Source: Chitinophaga fulva
GTDB lineage: Bacteria > Bacteroidota > Bacteroidia > Chitinophagales > Chitinophagaceae
DNA: 64,000 bases
Direction: 5' to 3'
Assembly (NCBI RefSeq): GCF_012927205.1
Contig: NZ_JABBGC010000004.1
Coordinates: forward strand, 908,485 to 972,484
Below are positions 15,846 to 23,305 of this stretch, one piece after another (positions within the stretch are counted from its first letter, which is position 1; each line of letters opens with the position of its first letter). A program made the translations under genes and the position numbers. The notes beneath the pieces are model-generated. The model was not told the DNA's origin. It saw only the letters and a list, made by a program, of their open reading frames with translations, and did no database searches.

Positions 15846-16523
15846 TCAGGAGGTTGCCGTCAGCAGCTGTTGTAATTTTTTCTCCTGTAAAATAGTGATG
15901 GATTTTCCTTCAGCCTCGATCAACCGTTGTTGGATAAAATCCTGCAGGATACGGTAGATAGTCTCGTAGGTGGTGCCGGCGAGGGAGGCAAGGTCCTGCC
16001 GGTTGATCGTAAATTGTTTGTGCCCATACACCCGGCTTATTTCCAGCAGTGCGTCTGCCAATCTGCTTTTCACGTCCATGTGCACAAGGTTGCGCATTTT
16101 CTTTTCCGCTTCCTGTAATTCCGCGGCATAAAACTGCATGAGCCGGTAGGTGAGGGCAGGGTTTACTTTGAGCGAGGCTTCAAAAAAGGTATTGTCCACA
16201 TAACAGAAGGTACCATCTTCCAGGGCCGTGGCAGATACCGGATACAGGCGCTGTTCGCTGCCGAAGCCACGGTGGCCGAGGATGTCGCCTTTTTTCGCCA
16301 GCCGGATGATGAGTTCTTTTTCCGGTCCCCACTGTTTATGCACTTTCACTTTTCCTTCATATAAAAAATAAATGCCGGTGGCCGGATCGCCTTCGCGGAA
16401 CAGTATTTCCCCTTTTTTAAACGACTGATGTTGCCGGTGGGAGGCCACTGCAGCCAACCATTCCGGGATAGCATGCTGGCATAAAAAACATGTCTTCAGA
16501 TCGCAGGCCCTGTTTTTCTTCAT
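15846..16523 (-). CDS. Crp/Fnr-family regulator with N-terminal Cys cluster
   Basis: The protein has 225 residues: a cyclic-nucleotide-binding-type beta-roll (about 30-140) and a Crp helix-turn-helix (about 165-215, with DLASLAGTTYETIYRILQDF). The N-terminus holds C7, C12 and C15 (ACDLKTCFLC), and another Cys lies in GTFCYVDN; this resembles, without matching exactly, the Fe-S cluster ligands of FNR. It could therefore be a redox or oxygen sensor rather than a cAMP binder. It diverges from the ClC channel gene, with a palindromic operator candidate centred between them at 16574-16593. Confidence 0.85.
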   Translation of the reverse strand: MKKNRACDLKTCFLCQHAIPEWLAAVASHRQHQSFKKGEILFREGDPATGIYFLYEGKVKVHKQWGPEKELIIRLAKKGDILGHRGFGSEQRLYPVSATALEDGTFCYVDNTFFEASLKVNPALTYRLMQFYAAELQEAEKKMRNLVHMDVKSRLADALLEISRVYGHKQFTINRQDLASLAGTTYETIYRILQDFIQQRLIEAEGKSITILQEKKLQQLLTATS

Positions 16524-16573
16524 GGTTGCAATAGTAATACTTTTTCGATGGTTTTATAGAAAAAATGCTGTTT

Positions 16574-16593
16574 AATATGATTTGAATCATATT
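16574..16593. promoter_or_regulatory. Palindromic operator between the Crp/Fnr and ClC genes
   Basis: AATATGATT (16574-16582), two bases, then AATCATATT (16585-16593) form a perfect inverted repeat. The core resembles the FNR-type TTGAT-N4-ATCAA in spacing and sequence. It is about 50 bp upstream of the Crp/Fnr ATG and 40 bp upstream of the ClC ATG, so it could serve both. Confidence 0.55.
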
Positions 16594-16633
16594 TTTGTGA
16601 TGGTTTTTATTTGTAGATATCATTTTTCATTTC

Positions 16634-18430
16634 ATGGATCATATAAACAGGCCTGAAAAGGCCGGAAAAGTATCGAGAAGAGTATTTTACCTGAGCATGC
16701 AGGCATTGCTTAATGCTGTGCTGGTGGGCATGGTAGCCAAGGCGTTGGTATTACTGATCAGCCTGATCACGAACCTGTCCTTCTACGGTGAGCTTTCGTT
16801 TGAAGAGCGGGGGCCTGCCGGCCATCACCTGGGCTGGGTGGTAATATTGGTACCGGTCATCGGGAGCCTTATTGTGGGTGTCATGGCGCGTTTTGGCAGC
16901 AAGGCGATCCGGGGGCATGGTATTCCCGAAGCGATGGAGAACATTATTTTGAATGAGAGCCGGATACCGCCGGTGATCACCATACTGAAGCCGTTGTCAG
17001 CTGCCATTTCCATTGGTACGGGCGGACCTTTCGGTGCGGAAGGCCCTATCATCGCCACGGGTGGCGCCATGGGGTCATTTACCGGCCAGGTGATCCATAT
17101 TTCTTCCGCAGAGCGGAAGGTATTGCTGGCTGCTGGCGCCTGTGCGGGCATGTCTGCCATTTTCGGCAGTCCGCTGGCAGCCATCTTACTGGCGATAGAG
17201 CTGTTGTTGTTTGAATTTTCGCCACGTTCGGTGATCCCGGTGGCTTTGTCCTGTATTGCTGGCGCTGGCATGCACCTGTTGTTGTTTGGCAATGATCCGG
17301 TATTTGCTATGCCGCCTATCCCGGTGGTATCAGATATGGCGCTGGTGACTTATGTGCTCATGGGCGCCGCCATCGGTGTAGTGGCAGCGCTGGTATCCCG
17401 TTCCGTGTATTGGGTGGAGGATATGTTTGAGCATCTGCCTATCCACTGGATGTGGTGGCCGGCCATTGGTGCTGTAGCCGTGGGGGTGATTGGTTATTTC
17501 GCACCGCATACCATGGGGGTGGGGTATGATAATATTAAGACGCTGTTGACCGGTGAGGTGACGTTAACACTGATGTTGTCTCTTTGTGTGTTGAAATACT
17601 TGTCGTGGGTGATCTCTTTGGGCAGCGGTACCTCCGGTGGTACGCTGGCGCCGTTGTTCACCATTGGCGGTGCTTTCGGTGCGTTGATGGGCGTAGTGGT
17701 GCTGCAACTGTTTCCCGGCAGCGGCATCAACCTGGCCACAGCAGCATTGATCGGCATGGCGGCCATGTTTGCCGGCGCATCACGGGCATTGCTGACGGCT
17801 ATTGTGTTTGCGCTGGAAACGACCGGGCAGCCACACGGACTGTTGCCCTTGATCGGCGCTTGTACCACCGCTTACTTTGTCTCTTTCTTTTTGATGAAAG
17901 GATCTATTATGACAGAGAAGATCCGCCGCCGGGGCGTACATGCGCCGGAAGAATACATCCCTGATGTGATGCAGCAGATCAATGCCGCTATGGTAGTGGT
18001 ACAGCCGGAGATGATGGTGAAAGATACTTTCACCGCGGCACAGGTAAACATCCTGCTCGATAACCACGCGTATTATCAGCAGCACCTGCTGGTAACCGAT
18101 GCTGATGGCCGTTTTGCGGGGTATCTCGACCGGCAGCAGTTGCTGGTGGCAGATGAAAATACCATGATAGCGCAACTGGTATCGCGTACAGCACCGTTCC
18201 TGTTGCCTGGCGACGATATTAACATGGTAGCGCAGATGCTGGAGAAGTACCAGCTGAGCGTGTTGGCCGTGATAGAAGATAACCGGTTGAAGGGTATGGT
18301 GACAGCCGCTGCTATCATGCATACCTACAGCGAAAAACAGCTGGCATCAGCAAGGTATCACTCCGCCTTTTTCGGCAATACCCGCCTGTTGCGGTTGATG
18401 GCACGCGGAAAACGCCTGCTGGTGAGATAA
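16634..18430 (+). CDS. ClC-family chloride channel/transporter with C-terminal CBS domains
   Basis: The protein has 598 residues. The ClC core (about 30-440) shows RGHGIPEAME, GGPFGAEGPI with the gating Glu, SPLAAILLAIE and GTSGGTLAPLFTIGGAFGA. A tandem CBS pair occupies about 455-580. Where E. coli ClC has the internal proton Glu (IEE), this protein reads IEL, so proton coupling may be absent and channel-like conduction is possible. It is an inner-membrane protein and diverges from a Crp/Fnr gene that may regulate it. Confidence 0.92.
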   Translation: MDHINRPEKAGKVSRRVFYLSMQALLNAVLVGMVAKALVLLISLITNLSFYGELSFEERGPAGHHLGWVVILVPVIGSLIVGVMARFGSKAIRGHGIPEAMENIILNESRIPPVITILKPLSAAISIGTGGPFGAEGPIIATGGAMGSFTGQVIHISSAERKVLLAAGACAGMSAIFGSPLAAILLAIELLLFEFSPRSVIPVALSCIAGAGMHLLLFGNDPVFAMPPIPVVSDMALVTYVLMGAAIGVVAALVSRSVYWVEDMFEHLPIHWMWWPAIGAVAVGVIGYFAPHTMGVGYDNIKTLLTGEVTLTLMLSLCVLKYLSWVISLGSGTSGGTLAPLFTIGGAFGALMGVVVLQLFPGSGINLATAALIGMAAMFAGASRALLTAIVFALETTGQPHGLLPLIGACTTAYFVSFFLMKGSIMTEKIRRRGVHAPEEYIPDVMQQINAAMVVVQPEMMVKDTFTAAQVNILLDNHAYYQQHLLVTDADGRFAGYLDRQQLLVADENTMIAQLVSRTAPFLLPGDDINMVAQMLEKYQLSVLAVIEDNRLKGMVTAAAIMHTYSEKQLASARYHSAFFGNTRLLRLMARGKRLLVR

Positions 18431-18462
18431 ACAGCGTTCGTCCTTCATGTGCCGAAATATGG

Positions 18463-18470
18463 TACTTTTG
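18463..18470 (+). promoter_or_regulatory. -7 box for the MBL-fold hydrolase gene
   Basis: TACTTTTG matches TAnnTTTG and lies 18 nt before the ATG at 18488. It falls downstream of an alternative in-frame start at 18449, which argues against that longer start. Confidence 0.4.
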
Positions 18471-18487
18471 CTGCGGAATATACCACC

Positions 18488-19504
18488 ATGCAGCAGAAAC
18501 CATTGACTACCAGGGAGCGGATTTTACAGTCCCGGAACTTTAAAGACGGAGCGTTCCAAAACCTGGCGCCTACTCCCATGAAATCGGAGGACATATCTTA
18601 TTTCGGCATGCTGAAGCAGGCGTTGCGCCGGCCCGGAAATGTCCGTCCGCCAAAAACACTGCCCTCGGTGAAGGCACCGCTGCGGGCAGTGGCCGGCTAC
18701 AAACCGGTCATCACCTGGTTTGGACATTCTTCCTACCTGATACAGATCAATGGCCTGAATATATTGGTAGATCCCGTTTTCAGCGGTAATGCTTCGCCGA
18801 TGCCGTTTACCGTCAAGGCATTTCCCGGCAGCAATGGTTATTCCGCTGCTGACATGCCATCCATTGATATCCTGATCGTCACCCACAACCATTATGATCA
18901 TCTCGATAAAAAAACAATAACAGCCCTGTTGCCTTCCACCAAAGCGGTGTATACCGCGCTGGGCGTAGGGCAGGACCTGATGGCCTGTGGTAGCCATGCC
19001 GATGGTAAAATTACCGAGATGGACTGGTGGGATACCATACATTTATCCGATGAGCTGTCACTAACGGCAACGCCTGCACGTCATTTTTCCGGCAGGGGAT
19101 TAAAAAGAGGCGGTAGCCTGTGGACATCCTTCGTGTTTCACCTGTATGGATATACGTTGTTTCTTGGCGGGGACTCCGGTTATGGTGATCATTTCAAGGA
19201 GATAGGAAAAGTATACGGGCCTTTTGATCTGGCCATCCTGGAATGCGGGCAGTATGACGATGCGTGGCCTTACATTCACATGAAACCGGAAGAGGTGGTG
19301 CAGGCAGCGATGGACCTGGACGCCAAAGTACTGATGCCGGTACACTGGGCTAAATTCGCGTTGGCCAATCACCCATGGGACGAGCCCCCGGCAAGGGTAA
19401 CGGCCGCCGCTGCCACGGAAGGGCTGGCAGTCACCACCCCGATGATCGGGGAACAGGTGATCGTGGGGGAGAGTTATCCACATCTGCAATGGTGGCATCT
19501 ATAA
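18488..19504 (+). CDS. MBL-fold metallo-hydrolase, UlaG/NAPE-PLD-like
   Basis: The protein has 338 residues. Metal-binding motifs of the metallo-beta-lactamase fold are all present: THNHYDHLD (HxHxDH) around residue 135, the later ARHFSGRG, GGDSGYGDH and PVHWAKFALANHPW. The overall layout matches cytosolic UlaG-like lactonases and NAPE-phospholipase D-like enzymes. No signal peptide is visible. The substrate is unknown. It ends with a stop overlapping the stop of the convergent methyltransferase gene. Confidence 0.85.
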   Translation: MQQKPLTTRERILQSRNFKDGAFQNLAPTPMKSEDISYFGMLKQALRRPGNVRPPKTLPSVKAPLRAVAGYKPVITWFGHSSYLIQINGLNILVDPVFSGNASPMPFTVKAFPGSNGYSAADMPSIDILIVTHNHYDHLDKKTITALLPSTKAVYTALGVGQDLMACGSHADGKITEMDWWDTIHLSDELSLTATPARHFSGRGLKRGGSLWTSFVFHLYGYTLFLGGDSGYGDHFKEIGKVYGPFDLAILECGQYDDAWPYIHMKPEEVVQAAMDLDAKVLMPVHWAKFALANHPWDEPPARVTAAAATEGLAVTTPMIGEQVIVGESYPHLQWWHL

Positions 19505-20332
19505 ACTGAACACAGCCAATTCCACAATACCGTGTCCCGGCTGATGAAAAACGCGGTTGGTACCGGTGAGTTTTTTCTCTGTCTCGCATAATGGTTCAAA
19601 ATACTCCAGCCGGCCAAAACGGGCCACCAAATCCCTTATCTGTTGCCGGGTGTTCAAATTGAGGGTCGTGTTAAGGTATGTTTCCATCACCTTCAGCGTA
19701 TTCCGGTGATAGACCAGGAAGTTGTCCGGCACATCTGGCAGCGCCAGTGAAAAATCAAGCAAGCCCAGATGATGTTGTTGAGGAGTTGCCAATAATTGCA
19801 TGACCTGCACACATGCTTCATTGCTCATATAATGGAGCACGCCTTCAAAAATGACCATGGCCGGTTCTTCGGGCATATATCCCGCTTGTATTAACATAGC
19901 CTCCAGCAAGACAGTATCGGTAAGATCGCATTGCAGCAAATGCAGCGGTCCTGTTATATGTAATATTTCTTCATAGATTATTTTCTTCTCTTCGATATAC
20001 CCGTTGTCTACCTCCAGTATACGGCTGATACGTTCGGCGTAGTGTTCCAGCAGGTAGAGCGACAGCGGGTCCAGTCCTGCGCCGAGGATCAGCACCTGCT
20101 GCACGGGGTATTGTGCCATCCGGTGCTGTATGACTTCGCGAACGGCCTGTTTGCGGTAGTAAATGGTGTCTGCTATTGGCGGGTAGGTACGGGTCAGGTC
20201 GCGCGACAAACGGCTCGTTTCACTGAAATCAATCGCGTTGATATAAGCCTTTTCAAGGGGGCTGGTATACAATCTGATAGCCTGTTCCAATACCAGTCGT
20301 GCCGTTGCGGGAACTTTTAACTTATTGGTCAT
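19499..20332 (-). CDS. SAM-dependent methyltransferase, leucine-carboxyl-methyltransferase-like
   Basis: The protein has 277 residues of the LCM/PPM1 group of class I methyltransferases (COG3315 type). The SAM-binding motif is LILGAGLDPLSLYL (about residues 80-95), the acidic end of strand beta2 is LEVDNGYIEEKK, and FEGVLHYMS is the conserved motif further on. Such enzymes methylate carboxyl groups in proteins or polyketides; the target here is unknown. It is convergent with the MBL-fold gene (6-nt overlap) and divergent from aconitase. Confidence 0.8.
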   Translation of the reverse strand: MTNKLKVPATARLVLEQAIRLYTSPLEKAYINAIDFSETSRLSRDLTRTYPPIADTIYYRKQAVREVIQHRMAQYPVQQVLILGAGLDPLSLYLLEHYAERISRILEVDNGYIEEKKIIYEEILHITGPLHLLQCDLTDTVLLEAMLIQAGYMPEEPAMVIFEGVLHYMSNEACVQVMQLLATPQQHHLGLLDFSLALPDVPDNFLVYHRNTLKVMETYLNTTLNLNTRQQIRDLVARFGRLEYFEPLCETEKKLTGTNRVFHQPGHGIVELAVFSL

Positions 20333-20440
20333 CAGAATTGGTTATTTTTAATGAATATAAGGCTTACGTGCGCATGGAAGATGCAGTCAGAACAATTACA
20401 GATTATCATTGTTTCATTAGGAATGTCAACAATATAGCAT

Positions 20441-23167
20441 ATGAAGGAACGTATAGCATCTCTCAGCAAACTGGAAAAGGAAGGCAGGCAGATATCCCGT
20501 TTACCTTTCTCCATCAGGATCTTACTGGAAAACGTATTGCGCAACCACGACAATTTCGCCATCACCGATGAACATGTGGAAACGCTGGTCAACTGGCAGC
20601 CCACACCGCCCGACAAGGAAATTCCTTTTAAGCCGGCGCGTGTGCTGATGCAGGATTTCACAGGTGTGGCGGCCGTGGTGGATATTGCCTCGATCCGGGC
20701 AGAAGTCATCCGCAGGGGAAAAGACGGCGCTAAAATCAATCCGGCCATCCCGGTAGACCTGGTGGTGGACCACTCCGTACAGGTTGATTTTTTTGCGACA
20801 GACTACGCTTACACAAAGAATGTGGCCTACGAGTATGAGCGTAACAAAGAGCGGTACCAGCTGCTTAAATGGGCGCAACAGGCATTTGATAATTTTACGG
20901 TCGTGCCGCCGGGCATGGGCATCTGCCACCAGGTGAACCTCGAATACCTGGCACATGGCGTTATCTCCCGCGATGGCTGGATATTCCCGGATTCGCTCGT
21001 CGGGACCGACTCACACACACCTATGGTGAATGGTATTGGCGTACTGGGCTGGGGCGTAGGTGGTATTGAAGCAGAAGCGGCCATCCTCGGGCAGCCGATT
21101 TATTTCTCCTGTCCGCAGGTAATCGGCCTGAAACTGACAGGGCAACTAAGCGAGGGCGTTACTGCTACGGACATGGTGTTAGCGATCACCCAGCTGCTGC
21201 GCAAATACGGGGTGGTCGATAAATTTGTGGAAGTGTTCGGCGAGGGGCTGGACCATCTCTCCGTACCAGACAGGGCCACTATCTCCAACATGTCGCCCGA
21301 ATTCGGCTGTACCGTTACTTACTTCCCCATAGATGAACAAACATTGCAATACATGCGTCGCACCAACCGCCCCGATGAAGTGGTGGCCCGTGTGGAAAAC
21401 TACTGTAAGGAAAATATGTTGTGGCGTCATGGCAATGAAAATATCACCTATTCCGATGTGATAGAGCTGGACCTCTCGAAGGTACAGTCAGCCGTAGCCG
21501 GCCCTAAACGGCCGCAGGACCGCATCCTGGTGAAAGACCTGCATTCAGCGTTTGAATCGCTGCTGAACAAGGAATTCAAAAGGATGTACACGCCCGAAGG
21601 CAAACGCCGCGATACCGCGTGGCTATACGAAGGTGGTTCCGGTACTGCATTCACCTACGAGATCCAGAAACACACGGAAGAAGTAGCGGTGGAAGTGGAT
21701 TATCTGAAGTCGGTGCGCATCAAACTAAAAAATGAAGAATATGTGCTGAGTGACGGCGCTATTGCTATTGCGGCCATCACCAGCTGTACCAATACCTCCA
21801 ATCCCAGTGTGATGATCGGTGCAGGGCTGGTAGCTAAAAAAGCGATCAGTCGCGGCCTCTATGTGAAGCCATGGGTGAAAACCAGTCTGGCGCCCGGCTC
21901 CCGTGTAGTGACCGAATATCTGAAACGTTCCGGTTTACTGTACGAGCTGGAAGCATTGCGTTTCCATGTGGTGGGATATGGCTGTACTTCGTGTATTGGT
22001 AACAGTGGTCCGCTGCCGCCGCATGTAGCTGAAGCGGTGGACAAAGGCAGCCTGATCGTGGCTTCTGTATTATCCGGTAACCGCAACTTTGAAGCGCGTG
22101 TACATCCGCAGGTGAAGATGAACTTCCTCGCGTCGCCATTGCTGGTAGTGGCTTATGCCATCACCGGCCGTGTAGACGTAGACCTGCTCAATGATCCGCT
22201 GGGCTTCGATCCTAACGGCGAGCCGGTATTCCTGCGGGATATATGGCCTACCCAGGATGAAATCAACGAAGCTGTTGCCGCCGCGGTGAAACAGGAGGAC
22301 TTCAGGAATACCTATTCGGTGATCTTTGAAGGGGATGACCAGTGGAAAGGATTATTGGCGCCTACCGGTCAGGATTACCATTGGAGCAACGATTCCACCT
22401 ATATCAAAGAAGCACCATTTTTCTACAACCTGCCTGATACTCCGTCTGCCGTGGAAGACGTCACGGATGCGCGTGTGCTGCTGATGCTGGGCGATTCCGT
22501 TACAACAGACCACATCTCGCCTGCCGGGTCTTTCAAGGCGGATACGCCTGCCGGTAAATACCTGCTCGACAGGGGCATCGATCCTAAAATGTTTAACTCT
22601 TATGGTTCCCGCAGGGGTAATCATGAAGTGATGATCAGGGGAACGTTTGCCAATGTGCGCATTAAAAACGCGCTGTCACCCAAAGAAGGTGGTTTCACTA
22701 CCTTGATGCCACAGGGCATGGTGCTGCCAGTATACGATGCGGCCATGCAATACGCCGCGGCAAAAGTACCATTGATCATCCTCGCCGGAAAAGAGTATGG
22801 CAGCGGTTCTTCGCGCGACTGGGCCGCCAAGGGCGCCAATCTGCTGGGTGTGAAAGCGGTGATCGCGGAGAGTTACGAACGTATCCATCGCAGCAACCTG
22901 GTAGGCATGGGCGTGTTGCCGCTGGAGTATGTGAACGGCGAAACTGCCGCCTCGCTGGGACTGTACGGTACCGAAACTTATACTATCACTGGTATAGCAG
23001 AAGACCTTACCCCCGGAAAAATTGTAACGGTAACGGCTACACCGGCCAGTGGACCAGCGGTAGTTTTCCAAGCCAAATGCCGGTTGAATTCCGCCATTGA
23101 AATAGAATACTACAAAAATGGTGGTATCCTGCAATATGTGCTGAGGGCATTTTTGAAGAAGGCATAA
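20441..23167 (+). CDS. acnA: Aconitate hydratase (AcnA type)
   Basis: The protein has 908 residues and is a complete aconitase that interconverts citrate and isocitrate in the TCA cycle. Fe-S ligands are C449 (ITSCTNTSNPS) and C515/C518 (GYGCTSCIGN). The swivel domain has GDSVTTDHISPAG, SYGSRRGNHEVM and YGSGSSRDWAAKG. The first ATG follows an in-frame TAG by 3 nt, and the N-terminus (MKERIASLSKLEKEG) lacks roughly 20 residues usual before the YYSL segment in AcnA, so the start may be shorter than in relatives but is fixed by the stop. It is followed by a strong nested palindrome. Confidence 0.95.
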   Translation: MKERIASLSKLEKEGRQISRLPFSIRILLENVLRNHDNFAITDEHVETLVNWQPTPPDKEIPFKPARVLMQDFTGVAAVVDIASIRAEVIRRGKDGAKINPAIPVDLVVDHSVQVDFFATDYAYTKNVAYEYERNKERYQLLKWAQQAFDNFTVVPPGMGICHQVNLEYLAHGVISRDGWIFPDSLVGTDSHTPMVNGIGVLGWGVGGIEAEAAILGQPIYFSCPQVIGLKLTGQLSEGVTATDMVLAITQLLRKYGVVDKFVEVFGEGLDHLSVPDRATISNMSPEFGCTVTYFPIDEQTLQYMRRTNRPDEVVARVENYCKENMLWRHGNENITYSDVIELDLSKVQSAVAGPKRPQDRILVKDLHSAFESLLNKEFKRMYTPEGKRRDTAWLYEGGSGTAFTYEIQKHTEEVAVEVDYLKSVRIKLKNEEYVLSDGAIAIAAITSCTNTSNPSVMIGAGLVAKKAISRGLYVKPWVKTSLAPGSRVVTEYLKRSGLLYELEALRFHVVGYGCTSCIGNSGPLPPHVAEAVDKGSLIVASVLSGNRNFEARVHPQVKMNFLASPLLVVAYAITGRVDVDLLNDPLGFDPNGEPVFLRDIWPTQDEINEAVAAAVKQEDFRNTYSVIFEGDDQWKGLLAPTGQDYHWSNDSTYIKEAPFFYNLPDTPSAVEDVTDARVLLMLGDSVTTDHISPAGSFKADTPAGKYLLDRGIDPKMFNSYGSRRGNHEVMIRGTFANVRIKNALSPKEGGFTTLMPQGMVLPVYDAAMQYAAAKVPLIILAGKEYGSGSSRDWAAKGANLLGVKAVIAESYERIHRSNLVGMGVLPLEYVNGETAASLGLYGTETYTITGIAEDLTPGKIVTVTATPASGPAVVFQAKCRLNSAIEIEYYKNGGILQYVLRAFLKKA

Positions 23168-23173
23168 AATTTG

Positions 23174-23291
23174 GGAATTTTTTGATTTACGATTTTTTGA
23201 TTTTATAAATAAAACCGGAAGACCGAAGCGAGTAATGAAATCGCTTCGGTCTTCTTATTTAAAATCAAAAAATCGTAAATCAAAAAATTCC
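23174..23291. repeat. AT-rich nested palindrome, copy B (bidirectional terminator)
   Basis: Outer arms at about 23174-23212 and 23255-23291 are near-perfect inverted repeats with the core GATTTACGATTTTTTGATT. They enclose a perfect 14-bp GC-rich hairpin (23218-23231 with 23241-23254). It lies between the convergent acnA and antiporter genes, with T runs on both sides, and should terminate both. It shares the AT-rich core with the copies at 775 and 7524. Confidence 0.8.
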
Positions 23292-23305
23292 TAAATTTTT
23301 CTGCT

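Noticed and set aside
20299..20571. Alternative frame over the start of aconitase
   Set aside because: It is out of frame with the conserved aconitase sequence and does not supply the missing N-terminus.
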